Positions 16,410-26,006 of a stretch of DNA of 64,000 nt are shown here, piece after piece (the first letter of the stretch is position 1; the number at the start of each line of letters is the position of its first letter). Location: positions 372,001-436,000 of the forward strand of contig NZ_CP088276.1 of the NCBI RefSeq assembly GCF_020731415.2. The letters run 5' to 3'. The translations under genes were made by a program, and so were the position numbers. This DNA comes from Phyllobacterium sp. T1293. GTDB taxonomy: Bacteria; Pseudomonadota; Alphaproteobacteria; Rhizobiales; Rhizobiaceae. The notes under the pieces are model-generated. The model was not told the DNA's origin. It ran no database searches and was given only the letters and a program-made list of their open reading frames with translations.

Positions 16410-17969
16410 CTATGCTGCGGGGAGCCTGATTGCAAAACGGGCCCCCGCGGTGGTGCCCTGCAGCTCGATCGTGCCGTCATGACCCCTGACCAATGCTGCG
16501 GCAATACCAAGTCCGAGACCGGTACCACCGCTTTCGCGCCGTGTGGTAAAGAAAGGTTCGAAGATACGGCCTTTATTGCCGGGTGAAATCCCGCTGCCAT
16601 CATCACTTGCCGTAAGGGTTACAACCTCTGGCCCCGCCACAGCATTGAGCGTAAAGCGCGTGGCGCCATGGCGCGCGGAATTATCGGCCAGATTGGAAAG
16701 GATGATAGCCGCGTTCTCGGCAGACATGCGAAAGCGGATGTCTGCGCCAACATCAATCTCAACTGGCATTCGCCTGTCCGGAACAAGCATTTCAACCACT
16801 TCACCAAGCGAGGTTGTTTCGCCGGTTAAATGCATGCTCTCGGCGCGGGCGAGTTCGATCAATCGGCGGACCAGACGGTTCAACCTGTCCGTATCGGCAA
16901 TGATATTGCTGTAAAACCGGACTCGCTTTTCCTGTCCCATCTCGTCTCCGGCATCACGAAGCAGTTCAGCTGCACCTTGGATTGCAGTCAGAGGCGATTT
17001 GAGTTCATGCGAAACATGGGTGGCAAATGTTCGTATTGTGTCTGACCGGGCCTGCAGCTTGTGCGCCATATCAAGAAATGCATTTGAAAGCTCGGCCATT
17101 TCACGCGTCCCGTGATGGTGCAATGGTCCAATAGCATTTCTGTCACCGGCGGAAATTCGCGCTGTCCGGTCGATCAACTCGTAGATTGGCCGGCTGATGG
17201 TTCGGATAAAGACAAAGGCGATAATCAGCGTGACACCCAATATGGTAAGGGCGGCCAGTATCACCTTGCCGCGTTCGCTGTAGAGGTGTTTGACAATGTT
17301 ATTGGGAGTTCTGGACGCGTAAACAACGCCCGCAACGCGATCCCCAACAATGACGGGGATTGCTGCAAAGACGCGCACGCGCGTGCCCCGGCTGACCGAG
17401 TAGATTGGCGGAACCGGCGAATCCAGAACACGCGTGCGCAATGCACTGGCATAGGTGCCGGTCAGTGCTGTACGCACCTCCTCAATACCCGCGAGTGACT
17501 TGCCGGTTTCGCCGCTTCCGGCAATGACGACTCCGGAAGGATCAAGCAGCCGGAAACCGGCAAGTGTGATTGTCTGGGTATCGGTCAGAATTCCCGTAAG
17601 GCGCGCGCCGATTGCAACGAAGACGGGATCAACCGCAGCTGGAACAGAATCCGGTCTGCGCGGCAGAACGGGATCAATAGCAAGGTCGAGGCGTGGCTCG
17701 ATGGGGTGGTAGCGTTCGTCCACGCTGCTTCCAGCCGCAGGAGCAGGCATTGCGCCAAGCTTTTCACGGGGAATATCAGCATCGCGTACTTCACGCGCAT
17801 AGATCGCTGCGATAGCGGCTCCCTGCGCGATAAGCTCAGCCTCCGTTTGCCGGATGAGCTGGTTTTCATAGAGGCGAAAGAAAAACAGGCCGACAAAGGG
17901 CAGGACCATGACTGTCATCAGGATGACGAGTACCACCAGTCCAAGTCGTGGTCGCCATTTCTCACTCAT
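16410..17969 (-). CDS. Two-component sensor histidine kinase
   Basis: 519 residues, inner-membrane kinase. A first transmembrane helix (LVVLVILMTVMVLPFVGLFFF, ~residues 10-32) and a second (VILAALTILGVTLIIAFVFI, ~235-258) flank a ~200-residue periplasmic sensor of dCache/CreC-like character. HAMP follows (ISRPIYELIDRTARISAGD), then HisKA with the phospho-accepting His in ATHVSHELKSPLTAIQGA, then an ATPase domain with N box ILSNLADNSARHG, G1 ASDDGSGISPG and G2 SGGTGLGLGIAA. The start overlaps the stop of the response regulator by 4 bases (ATGA), so the two are translationally coupled. The signal is unknown. Confidence 0.92.
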   Translation of the reverse strand: MSEKWRPRLGLVVLVILMTVMVLPFVGLFFFRLYENQLIRQTEAELIAQGAAIAAIYAREVRDADIPREKLGAMPAPAAGSSVDERYHPIEPRLDLAIDPVLPRRPDSVPAAVDPVFVAIGARLTGILTDTQTITLAGFRLLDPSGVVIAGSGETGKSLAGIEEVRTALTGTYASALRTRVLDSPVPPIYSVSRGTRVRVFAAIPVIVGDRVAGVVYASRTPNNIVKHLYSERGKVILAALTILGVTLIIAFVFIRTISRPIYELIDRTARISAGDRNAIGPLHHHGTREMAELSNAFLDMAHKLQARSDTIRTFATHVSHELKSPLTAIQGAAELLRDAGDEMGQEKRVRFYSNIIADTDRLNRLVRRLIELARAESMHLTGETTSLGEVVEMLVPDRRMPVEIDVGADIRFRMSAENAAIILSNLADNSARHGATRFTLNAVAGPEVVTLTASDDGSGISPGNKGRIFEPFFTTRRESGGTGLGLGIAAALVRGHDGTIELQGTTAGARFAIRLPAA

Positions 17970-18664
17970 AGGCCGCACCGGCCAAGCCGGAAGCCAACCC
18001 CGTGAACCGTTTCAATGGCGTCCGCACAGCCTGCAGCGGCAAATTTGGCACGAATATTGCGGATATGGCTGTCCACCGTTCGATCGGAAACATGAATATT
18101 GACCGCGCGACTGGCACCCATGATCTGGTCGCGGCTTAACACATGGGCCGGTTTATTCAGCAAGCTTTTGATCATGGCGAATTCGATCGAGGTGAAATCG
18201 AGGTCATGCCCGGAAAAGTTTACGGAATGCCGGGCGGGATCAAGTGTCAGAAGACCATGGATCAAGGGTTTTGGGTCCGGTCCGATTTCGGTGGCAGCTG
18301 GGCGGGCCCGCCGCAGGATGACATTGACCCGCGCAACCAGTTCACGCGGGCTGAACGGCTTTGTCACATAGTCATCGCCACCCATCTCCAGCCCGAGAAT
18401 GCGATCAATTTCTTCATCACGGGCCGAGAGAAACAGGATCGGGACATTCGATGTCTTGCGTAGCTCACGGCAGACGTCGAGCCCGTCCATCTCCGGCATA
18501 CCAATATCCATCACCAGAAGATCAGGAGCCTTCTGCTGGGCCATGCGCAGCGCGGCAATACCATCTGCCGCGACATCCGTTATCATACCGGCTTTTTCCA
18601 ACGCAAAGCAGATCACTTCGCGAATATGCGGGTCGTCATCTGCCACAAGAATGCGTTGCGCCAT
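17966..18664 (-). CDS. OmpR/PhoB-family response regulator
   Basis: 232 residues. The receiver domain has the acidic pair in RILVADDDPH, the phospho-accepting Asp in LLVMDIGMPEMDG (residue ~53), the conserved Thr/Ser in ILFLSARDEE and the Lys in DDYVTKPFSPREL. The C-terminal winged-helix DNA-binding domain (~residues 130-228) ends in SDRTVDSHIRNIRAKF and VHGVGFRLG, typical of OmpR/PhoB proteins. It is phosphorylated by the overlapping sensor kinase, and probably controls genes at this locus or elsewhere. The nearest upstream gene, a DUF4173-like membrane protein, ends only 11 bases before this start, so all three may form one operon and the membrane protein could be an accessory sensor (inference). 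Confidence 0.93.
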   Translation of the reverse strand: MAQRILVADDDPHIREVICFALEKAGMITDVAADGIAALRMAQQKAPDLLVMDIGMPEMDGLDVCRELRKTSNVPILFLSARDEEIDRILGLEMGGDDYVTKPFSPRELVARVNVILRRARPAATEIGPDPKPLIHGLLTLDPARHSVNFSGHDLDFTSIEFAMIKSLLNKPAHVLSRDQIMGASRAVNIHVSDRTVDSHIRNIRAKFAAAGCADAIETVHGVGFRLGRCGL

Positions 18665-18675
18665 AGGTTCGTCTT

Positions 18676-20217
18676 TCAGTGTTCACCCGGCACGAAATCC
18701 GGTCGTGAGGGTGACGTGGGATTCGCCTCTAGATAGCGGGAAAGACGCCATCCGCGAAAGGTCCAGGCACGCCAGTTCTCGAAATACCGGCGTTGTTGTC
18801 TGACGAGCCCCTGCCGTTCCTCTTCCAGCATACGCGCCGTTTGCACGTCTGCAGGAGGTATTGCCGCGATCATGCTATCCATAGCCGGAATAGCGTCCGG
18901 GCCGAGCAATGTGAGGTAGGTGATATCGACATTGAACTCTCCTCCATTCATCGCCCGACTGTGTTTTACGTTATACCCGGCAATTAAAGCCGCGAAATTG
19001 ATAAAGCAGCACACATAAAGTGTCGCAGAAAGCGTCAGAAGATTGGCGGCAAACAGCCATTCATTCGATTTTCCAAGTGCAATGCGAACCATGATCAACA
19101 CAAGCCCGGCGGCCACCAGAAGCATCCAGATAAATGCGGCCATACGCCAATAAGTTAGCGAGTAGATGCTGACATAAAGATCAAGACGCAGCATGGACGA
19201 GATGACAAGCACAACATTCTGGGCTGTCCACAGATAGACCAGCGCACGGATGCGGCGGTTTGCCGATGTCGCACTGCCCGGTCGCATGGCCACAAGGACA
19301 AATCCGGCAGCGAGCAATGCCGTTGCAATCAGCGGATATGCACCGCTATGGGCGTAGCTGGAATAGGTCACACCATCGGGCAAAGCAGCGCCGCCCCACA
19401 GATAGGTGGCATCGAGCGCTGTCTGAATTGCAAACAATGCGTTGAAGAGCAGGAGCGCGCGCAGAATTGCTCCCTTGCCAAAGACAATGTCCTCGATATC
19501 CGTGCCATCCATCTTCATCGATGGTACGGACGCCAAGGGATTGACCAGTGATTTGCGCTCATTTCGCATGCGCCGGATCTGTAGACGTGGGCGCAGGAAT
19601 GCCCAGCTTCCGGCAATGAACAGCAGCCAGAACAGGCTGCGCCATATGCCGATGATGTCAAAGATTGCCCAGAAATCAATGAGGGATAGCCAGTGCTCGA
19701 TCACCGGGTTGGCAATGCCAAACAAGGTAATGAAAACCCCTGCCAGAATGAGTGGCATCAACCAGACGGCAATACTGGCAAAGCGGATTGCACGCTTGCC
19801 AACACGCCGGATGACGGTTCGCCAGCGAATGAAATCCCTGATGAACCTGATAGGTGCAACAAGCAGAAATATTGCCACCTGCCGGGCGATAGAAGCCACG
19901 CCTGTACGCAAGCGTTTTGCCGTGGCCAGTGCAAAAAGGCCGAGTGAGATTATGGCGATGGAAATAGAAAGCCCGGTGATGTCCTCCAGGAGGGGAGCAA
20001 GCCCGATGATCAGCAGCGTAAGTCTGATTGCCAACGCCCCGCCCTTTGCTGGCGCTGGGTTGGCGATAATGATTGCAGTTGCAAGCAGCACGGCCAGAAT
20101 CAGCAGCGACACCCCGACATATTGGTCAAAAAGCAGAAAATCAGCGGCGGCGGTCAGGAAAAGGGCAAGTCCCATTCGCGTTGGAAAACTCGGTTGGAGT
20201 GTTCTGGATGTGATCAT
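18676..20217 (-). CDS. DUF4173-like polytopic membrane protein
   Basis: 513 residues with about 12-13 hydrophobic segments, beginning at MGLALFLTAAADFLLF and VSLLILAVLLATAIIIA. The middle contains the DUF4173 block (KGAILRALLLFNALFAIQTALD, YLWGGAALPDGVTYSSYAHSGAYPLIATALLA), which is the conserved signature of that family. The C-terminal ~100 residues are soluble (LLGPDAIPAMDSMIAAIP ... ENWRAWTFRGWRLSRYLE). No biochemical function is established for the family. Its stop lies 11 bases before the response regulator start, on the same strand, which suggests co-expression with the two-component system. It is divergent from the FtsK-type gene. Confidence 0.82.
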   Translation of the reverse strand: MITSRTLQPSFPTRMGLALFLTAAADFLLFDQYVGVSLLILAVLLATAIIIANPAPAKGGALAIRLTLLIIGLAPLLEDITGLSISIAIISLGLFALATAKRLRTGVASIARQVAIFLLVAPIRFIRDFIRWRTVIRRVGKRAIRFASIAVWLMPLILAGVFITLFGIANPVIEHWLSLIDFWAIFDIIGIWRSLFWLLFIAGSWAFLRPRLQIRRMRNERKSLVNPLASVPSMKMDGTDIEDIVFGKGAILRALLLFNALFAIQTALDATYLWGGAALPDGVTYSSYAHSGAYPLIATALLAAGFVLVAMRPGSATSANRRIRALVYLWTAQNVVLVISSMLRLDLYVSIYSLTYWRMAAFIWMLLVAAGLVLIMVRIALGKSNEWLFAANLLTLSATLYVCCFINFAALIAGYNVKHSRAMNGGEFNVDITYLTLLGPDAIPAMDSMIAAIPPADVQTARMLEEERQGLVRQQRRYFENWRAWTFRGWRLSRYLEANPTSPSRPDFVPGEH

Positions 20218-20654
20218 GTTTTGTGACCCTTGGCATCGCTGCGGTTAACCGGCGGATTGGATGGGGCTCTGAATGGGAGGATTGTGGCGCCAGAGAGTGG
20301 TGTTGGCGGATCGACAAGCCACCACCCATCGGAGAGAAGTCGTGAAGGCAAAGAGTATTTGATGTGATGAATGGGTTCTGAGGGCGTTTGCATGCGGACT
20401 TTGTGCTTGCGAACAAAGGACGGCCTGTGTTGCGGTGGAGGAGAATTTCAGCAGTTTCGTGCAGAAATTGTGCAGGCGTGTTGAAGTGATGGTTCCAACA
20501 ATCAGCCTGTGTCGAGCGAGTTGAAGAAATCCGCTGTCAAGATGTGGCAAGAGGGAGAGTGTTTGCAGCCATCAGTAGCAACTTATTAACCTTCATTTTC
20601 TATTCGATAAGGCAAGTTTACGAGCAACATCCAATCGCTTCGCTTGCAGGTATC
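20218..20654. other. Intergenic region between divergent DUF4173 and FtsK-type genes
   Basis: About 440 bases without a supported gene. An in-frame extension of the ftsK-like frame reaches back to 20544 but begins with an unlikely peptide and lacks a ribosome-binding site. Promoters for both flanking genes must lie here; I see no palindromic operator or terminator. Confidence 0.5.
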
Positions 20655-23393
20655 ATGCGTATTCCAAGAACAAATTTCTCAATGAAGTCAGATGATTACG
20701 TAGACGAGTATGGCGATGTGAACGAATCGCCTGCGTCTGTACCAGCACCTGTGGCCGCAAAACCCTACGTGCCGGAACCAGCACCGGCACCGGTTCAACG
20801 CCAAGCGGCTCCCAGCGCGCGCGCTACGGCGCCTTCACCTTACGAGCCGGTATCGACAAGACGCTCCGTTGAAGCGCCTGCTTTAGCCACGCCAAGTGCA
20901 GTAACGCGCGCCCCGATGCGGGCGGCCGTTACCCTTGAACCTGATACGGACCCGTCTGCACCTATTTCCAAGCGGATGTTCTCGCTCTCTGCCAATGTAC
21001 GGTTCACGCGCACACCGGATGCAGTCTTGAACAAGCATCGCAACGGAACAGAAAACACGCTGCCTGCTGTTAAGGCGGCGCCTGTGCCTGCCGTCAAGAC
21101 AGACAAATCCATTGCCGCGCCAAAAACGCCAATGGAGCCAGCGCGTGCATCTGCGAATGTCTCGCCTGAAAAGAAGACCGTCACGCCAAATGTCGCTGTT
21201 GAGAAGGCCCCTGCCCCAATTGAGGCTAGCCTGCTTCGCGGGCCGGCATTTCCTGCAAGCTATGCCACACCCGTAGTGACCCATGCTCCGATCGTTCGCG
21301 AGAGCCGGCCCAGCCTGCAGGTGGCTGGCGCGCAGTCCGTGCCGCACAAATCCGGACCACTTGACTATCTCTCGGATTTTGCATTCTGGGAATCGATGGA
21401 ATTTTCCGGCGGTGTTGCCCCGATCCCCGCTGCGTCCGCATCGCAGGCCGTGCGCAAAATTGCGCCAGATGCCATCACAGCCCTGTTCCGCGTGGTCGAA
21501 CTGCGCCAGTCGCATCAACCAGACGCCGCAATGGCGGTGCCTGCAACGCCCATGCCATTGCCTGTCGCCCCCATTGTTCCGGTCGCGCCGAAGGTTGTTG
21601 AGCCTGCTGTGCCATTGCATCAGCCAGAACCCGTCATTGAAAAAGCGGTGATTGTAGAACCGATCATCGTAGCACCGGAACCGTTGGTTGCGGCTGTTGT
21701 GGAAACTGCACCAGCTCCGCAGCTTGCAGTAGCGGTCGAAGAGAAGCCGTCGCGCCTTCAGGTAACGGTTCGTCAGGAGCAGCCCGCTATCGTTCCCGCA
21801 CGTCTCACACCGCTACCGGTCCAGTCCTATGGCGAAACCTATGAACGCCCGCCGCTGTCCCTGTTGCAGGAACCGGCAGAACGTACGGAAGTGGTCATAA
21901 CGCAGGAAGCGCTGGAACAGAATGCCGGGCTTCTAGAGAGTGTGCTGGAGGATTTCGGCATACGCGGCGAGATTATTCATGTGCGCCCCGGCCCAGTGGT
22001 CACACTTTATGAATTCGAGCCCGCACCCGGGATCAAGTCTTCGCGTGTCATTGGCCTTGCTGACGATATCGCCCGTTCCATGTCTGCCTTGTCGGCTCGT
22101 GTTGCGGTAGTACCAGGACGCAATGTCATTGGTATCGAATTGCCGAACGCGATCCGCGAAACCGTATATTTCCGCGAGATGATCGCATCAGCGGATTTCA
22201 CGAGCACCAAACTCAAGCTGGCGCTTTGCCTTGGTAAGACCATTGGCGGTGAACCTGTGATTGCCGAGCTTGCGAAAATGCCTCATCTGCTGGTGGCCGG
22301 TACAACCGGTTCGGGCAAGTCTGTCGCCATCAACACGATGATCCTCTCGCTGCTCTACCGGCTGACACCGGAAGAATGCCGCTTGATCATGGTCGATCCA
22401 AAAATGCTGGAACTGTCGATTTATGATGGCATTCCGCACCTGCTGACCCCTGTCGTAACAGACCCCAAAAAGGCCGTTATGGCGTTGAAATGGGCAGTGC
22501 GGGAGATGGAGGACCGCTACCGGAAGATGTCGAAACTTGGCGTGCGCAACATTGACGGCTTCAATGCCCGTGCCGCGCAAGCCAAGGAAAAAGGTGAGAC
22601 GGTGATGTGTACTGTCCAGACCGGCTTCGACAAGGGAACCGGCGAGGCCATTCATGAGCAGGAAGCTCTCGATCTGACGCCGATGCCTTATATAGTGGTC
22701 ATTGTCGACGAAATGGCCGACCTGATGATGGTGGCGGGCAAGGACATTGAAGGCGCTATTCAGCGGTTGGCCCAGATGGCACGCGCTGCCGGTATCCATC
22801 TGATCATGGCAACACAGCGCCCGTCGGTCGATGTTATCACCGGTACGATCAAGGCGAACTTCCCGACCCGCATCTCGTTTCAGGTGACATCGAAGATCGA
22901 CAGCCGCACCATTCTCGGTGAACAGGGCGCCGAACAGCTGCTCGGTCAGGGCGATATGCTGCACATGGCAGGTGGCGGACGGATTTCCCGTGTACACGGA
23001 CCCTTCGTTTCTGACGAGGAAGTCGAGCGTGTCGTGGCGCACCTGAAAGCACAGGGCCGTCCTGACTATCTCGATACGGTTACTGCCGATGAGAGTGAAG
23101 AGGAAGAACCTGAAGCCGAAACCGGCGGAGCCGTCTTCGACAAGGGCGCTGTTGCGGCTGAAGATGGCAATGAACTCTATGACCAGGCGGTTAAAGTGGT
23201 TATGCGGGACAAGAAGTGCTCGACCTCCTACATCCAGCGCCGTTTGCAGATCGGCTATAACAGAGCTGCATCGCTGGTGGAACGCATGGAAAAGGAAGGG
23301 CTGGTCGGACCGTCCAACCATGTAGGCAAGCGGGAAATTCTCTCGCACAGCCGGGATAATGCACCATTCGCCAACAGCGATATGCCGGACTAA
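20655..23393 (+). CDS. ftsK: FtsK/SpoIIIE-type DNA translocase without an N-terminal membrane domain
   Basis: 912 residues. Unlike canonical FtsK there is no four-helix membrane domain; the first ~430 residues are a low-complexity linker rich in Pro, Ala and Val ([17 protein letters not shown] and similar runs). The motor follows: [26 protein letters not shown] (alpha domain start), Walker A in [16 protein letters not shown], Walker B in [14 protein letters not shown], then [23 protein letters not shown]. The C-terminal gamma winged helix ([21 protein letters not shown]) is the KOPS-reading part that directs translocation toward dif and activates XerCD. It pumps DNA during chromosome segregation; the missing anchor suggests a soluble paralogue. 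Start chosen at ATG 20655; ATG 20682 is an alternative. Confidence 0.9.
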   Translation: MRIPRTNFSMKSDDYVDEYGDVNESPASVPAPVAAKPYVPEPAPAPVQRQAAPSARATAPSPYEPVSTRRSVEAPALATPSAVTRAPMRAAVTLEPDTDPSAPISKRMFSLSANVRFTRTPDAVLNKHRNGTENTLPAVKAAPVPAVKTDKSIAAPKTPMEPARASANVSPEKKTVTPNVAVEKAPAPIEASLLRGPAFPASYATPVVTHAPIVRESRPSLQVAGAQSVPHKSGPLDYLSDFAFWESMEFSGGVAPIPAASASQAVRKIAPDAITALFRVVELRQSHQPDAAMAVPATPMPLPVAPIVPVAPKVVEPAVPLHQPEPVIEKAVIVEPIIVAPEPLVAAVVETAPAPQLAVAVEEKPSRLQVTVRQEQPAIVPARLTPLPVQSYGETYERPPLSLLQEPAERTEVVITQEALEQNAGLLESVLEDFGIRGEIIHVRPGPVVTLYEFEPAPGIKSSRVIGLADDIARSMSALSARVAVVPGRNVIGIELPNAIRETVYFREMIASADFTSTKLKLALCLGKTIGGEPVIAELAKMPHLLVAGTTGSGKSVAINTMILSLLYRLTPEECRLIMVDPKMLELSIYDGIPHLLTPVVTDPKKAVMALKWAVREMEDRYRKMSKLGVRNIDGFNARAAQAKEKGETVMCTVQTGFDKGTGEAIHEQEALDLTPMPYIVVIVDEMADLMMVAGKDIEGAIQRLAQMARAAGIHLIMATQRPSVDVITGTIKANFPTRISFQVTSKIDSRTILGEQGAEQLLGQGDMLHMAGGGRISRVHGPFVSDEEVERVVAHLKAQGRPDYLDTVTADESEEEEPEAETGGAVFDKGAVAAEDGNELYDQAVKVVMRDKKCSTSYIQRRLQIGYNRAASLVERMEKEGLVGPSNHVGKREILSHSRDNAPFANSDMPD

Positions 23394-23407
23394 TTTTCAA
23401 CGTAAAA

Positions 23408-23427
23408 GACGCAAGTGCCCTTGCGTC
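23408..23427 (+). terminator. Hairpin after ftsK-type gene
   Basis: GACGCAAG (23408-23415) and CTTGCGTC (23420-23427) form a perfect 8-bp stem with a 4-base loop 15 bases after the ftsK stop. There is no T-run after it, so it may be a weak terminator or an mRNA 3' end stabiliser. Confidence 0.45.
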
Positions 23428-23533
23428 TCCACCGCCGCTATGTCATGACGCGCGTCCTTGATTTGGGCGCGCTGTGTCCATTCGACGGGCCCTGTCCCGA
23501 TTTCTGACATTCATGGCATAAAGGAGCGCGGCA

Positions 23534-24823
23534 ATGGCTCAGGCGCTGGGTTTCGACTTTGGCACGACCAACACGGTTTTGGCATTGGCGAATGGAACAA
23601 CGACACGCTCATTGTCATTCACCAATGCGACCGGCACGGCCGACAGCATGCGCACGGCGCTGTCCTTCATGAAAGACCCTGTTGCCGGTGCAGCGGCGTT
23701 GAAGGTTGAAGCGGGGCATGCGGCAATCCGCCAGTTCATCGATAATCCCGGCGAAAGCCGCTTTTTGCAGTCCATCAAGACATTTGCCGCAAGTGCGCTC
23801 TTTCAAGGCACTTTGATTTTTGCCAAGCGCCATACGTTTGAAGATCTGATGGAAATTTTCGTGCGGCGGTTAAAGACCTATGCCGGCGATGAATGGCCAG
23901 GCGATGTCAAACGTATTGTTACAGGCAGGCCAGTGCATTTTGCCGGTGCCAATCCCGATCCGGCACTGGCAACCGCGCGCTATAATGAGGCGCTCACCCG
24001 TTTTGGCTTTCCTGAAATCCACTATGTGTATGAACCAGTGGCCGCAGCATTTTATTTCGCCCAAAATCTCAAGGCTGATGCGACCGTTCTTGTAGCGGAT
24101 TTCGGGGGTGGCACGACCGACTATTCGCTCATCCGTTTTGAGAAGAAGGCCGGTAAACTCAGCGCAACGCCAATCGGTCATTCCGGTGTCGGCATTGCAG
24201 GGGATCATTTTGACTCCCGGATGATCGACAGCATTGTCGCGCCGCAAATCGGCAAGGGAAGTTATTTCAAGAGCTTCGACAAGACACTCGAAGTGCCCTC
24301 CTCCTACTACGCCAATTTCAGCCGCTGGAACCAGCTTTCCATCTTCAAGACAACACGAGAGTTTTCCGAGTTGAAAAAACTGGTCCGTTCCAGCCTTGAG
24401 CCGGAGAAGCTCGAGGTTTTCGTTGATCTCGTCGATCACGATGAAGGCTATCCACTCTATCAGGCCGTTTCGGCAACCAAGATGGCGCTGTCTACAGCTG
24501 AGGAGGCGGAGTTCAACTTTGAACCATTGGGACGTGGTGGTCGAAAGATGATCAAGCGCAGCGACTTCGAAGAGTGGATTGCGGCTGATCTGACGCGTAT
24601 TGAAGGCGCGCTTGACGATGTTCTTGAGAAGACCAACACAGCGGTGGGTGATATCGACAAGGTCTTCCTGACCGGGGGTACGTCCTTTGTCCCGGCGGTC
24701 CGGCGCATATTCACCGAACGCTTTCCGCAGGACAAAATCGAAAGTGGCGGCGAGCTGCTTTCGATCGCGCATGGGCTAGCGCTCATTGGAGAACGCGACG
24801 ACATTCCGCAATGGACCGCCTGA
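23534..24823 (+). CDS. yegD: Hsp70-family protein, YegD-like
   Basis: 429 residues, the length of YegD-type Hsp70 proteins, which keep the ATPase domain but lack a normal substrate-binding domain. The actin-like ATPase signatures are present: GFDFGTTNTVLAL (phosphate 1), VYEPVAAAFYFA (connect 1), LVADFGGGTTDYSLI (phosphate 2) and FLTGGTSFVPAVRRIF (adenosine). GGCAATGG-type context with AAAGGAGCG upstream gives a good ribosome-binding site. It probably acts as a cytoplasmic ATP-dependent chaperone-like factor; its client is unknown. It follows the ftsK-type gene after a hairpin and is likely a separate unit. Confidence 0.88.
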   Translation: MAQALGFDFGTTNTVLALANGTTTRSLSFTNATGTADSMRTALSFMKDPVAGAAALKVEAGHAAIRQFIDNPGESRFLQSIKTFAASALFQGTLIFAKRHTFEDLMEIFVRRLKTYAGDEWPGDVKRIVTGRPVHFAGANPDPALATARYNEALTRFGFPEIHYVYEPVAAAFYFAQNLKADATVLVADFGGGTTDYSLIRFEKKAGKLSATPIGHSGVGIAGDHFDSRMIDSIVAPQIGKGSYFKSFDKTLEVPSSYYANFSRWNQLSIFKTTREFSELKKLVRSSLEPEKLEVFVDLVDHDEGYPLYQAVSATKMALSTAEEAEFNFEPLGRGGRKMIKRSDFEEWIAADLTRIEGALDDVLEKTNTAVGDIDKVFLTGGTSFVPAVRRIFTERFPQDKIESGGELLSIAHGLALIGERDDIPQWTA

Positions 24824-24856
24824 TCTGGTCAGGCGACGGCCTTTTAGGGCTGGATA

Positions 24857-25153
24857 TCAGATATCAAACTTCTTCCAGAGCGACGTCTTTTGAGCCGTTT
24901 CTGGAGAACGTTCAGCATTATTGCAGAAGGTCAGCAGGGTTTTATCATCAACCCGCTGGTTGATTTCTGCCTTTGCAGTGAAAGCTGTCACTGTGAAAGT
25001 ATCCGGCCATTCGGACTCATATCCAACGGCGGTTGTCGCAACCAGCGCTGCGCACAGTGCCAGGCTCAACAGGTAAATCCGCCCGAGATTCTTTGGTCCT
25101 TCCGTCCGTTCTGTTACATATTCCGGTTCGCGATCGACATTGCCTCTATGCAT
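24857..25153 (-). CDS. Small single-pass membrane protein, hypothetical
   Basis: 98 residues. One hydrophobic helix (IYLLSLALCAALVATTAVG, ~residues 27-45) follows a charged N-terminal stretch, so a bitopic protein with the C-terminal ~50 residues outside is likely. The sequence after the helix has no recognisable family. GGAG lies 8 bases upstream of the ATG at 25153, which supports it being a real gene. It is convergent with the yegD-like gene (33 bases between stops). The function is not known. Confidence 0.6.
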   Translation of the reverse strand: MHRGNVDREPEYVTERTEGPKNLGRIYLLSLALCAALVATTAVGYESEWPDTFTVTAFTAKAEINQRVDDKTLLTFCNNAERSPETAQKTSLWKKFDI

Positions 25154-25361
25154 GATGAATCTCCGGATAGTTTTAAAGCGTTGAATGCAGCTTATTCAGT
25201 TTGAAGGGCCGCCAGAAATACGGACGCAATAGAGGCAAGTTTTTGACCGATGCGAACACATCAAAATCAACTCTTATTGATTGGAATAATGGAGTAAATT
25301 TTAACGGTTTTCCCACCCTCTGGCTGGGAACCCGGATCAAAATTGCCGTGCTTGTTCGTGG

Positions 25362-25661
25362 TCAGGCCGGGAGATTGTGCGCTTTGCGCGCCATGAGGCA
25401 TTCCGGATCGCCGGGCATGCAGGAACGGCACACTTCGGGGCGTACATCGTAAATGCCGCAAGCTGTGGTCTTGCCGATCTCGCCCGTTAATGCGGAGCAG
25501 CGAACACCGATGCAGCGCATGCCGCTTTCGTCGCTGGCCACATATTTGGCGGGAATAAGCGCAAGCTGCTCGTCATCCTCGACGGAGAATCTCGGCCACT
25601 GCGATGAGTAGCAGCAACAGGCGCCGCAGGTCTGGCAATCATAAATCTCGCCTGCATTCAT
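25362..25661 (-). CDS. YkgJ-family cysteine cluster protein
   Basis: 99 residues with the zinc/iron-chelating UPF0153 (YkgJ) pattern: DCQTCGACCCY at the start, then MRCIGVRCSAL, TTACGIYDVRPEVCRSCMPGDPEC. The ten or so cysteines are spaced as in this family, which probably binds a metal cluster; no reaction is established. It lies 5 bases downstream of a 60-residue basic protein gene and is probably co-transcribed with it. Cytoplasmic (no signal peptide). Confidence 0.85.
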   Translation of the reverse strand: MNAGEIYDCQTCGACCCYSSQWPRFSVEDDEQLALIPAKYVASDESGMRCIGVRCSALTGEIGKTTACGIYDVRPEVCRSCMPGDPECLMARKAHNLPA

Positions 25662-25666
25662 GCGTT

Positions 25667-25849
25667 TTATTTGCCCTTGCGTTTGCGTGCAGGCGTCTTG
25701 GACGTTGCATTGAACAGATCACTATCGCCTGTCGCGGCATCAACAGCCGAACCTGCCACGTTCTGTTCGACCTTCTCAGGCTTGGGTGCCTTTGCTGGTG
25801 CCGGACGCTCGCTTGTCGCAGGGTCCTTGGCGGTAAATTTGATAGCCAT
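25667..25849 (-). CDS. Small basic Lys/Pro/Ala-rich protein, hypothetical
   Basis: 60 residues, rich in Lys, Ala and Pro and ending in a basic tail (KTPARKRKGK), probably disordered. AGGA lies 7 bases upstream of the ATG and the gene runs directly into the ykgJ-like gene, so I treat it as real. No known family is recognised; a nucleic-acid-binding or partner-binding role would be a guess. Confidence 0.55.
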   Translation of the reverse strand: MAIKFTAKDPATSERPAPAKAPKPEKVEQNVAGSAVDAATGDSDLFNATSKTPARKRKGK

Positions 25850-26006
25850 GGTTCAATCCTTTCATATTCGCCCTGATGAGCGATACGGATTGCCAGTGCA
25901 GGCCGTCAGCGCAGGAAGGGAGCCGTTGTTTACCCCGTATGAACCACGGATACTAGGCTTGAGGCCCATTTATCTGGGGAAGCGGCATAAGACCATCGGC
26001 GAATAA

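Noticed and set aside
22188-23348. 386-codon open frame on the minus strand
   Set aside because: Antisense to the highly conserved ftsK motor; Cys/His-rich translation with no family pattern.
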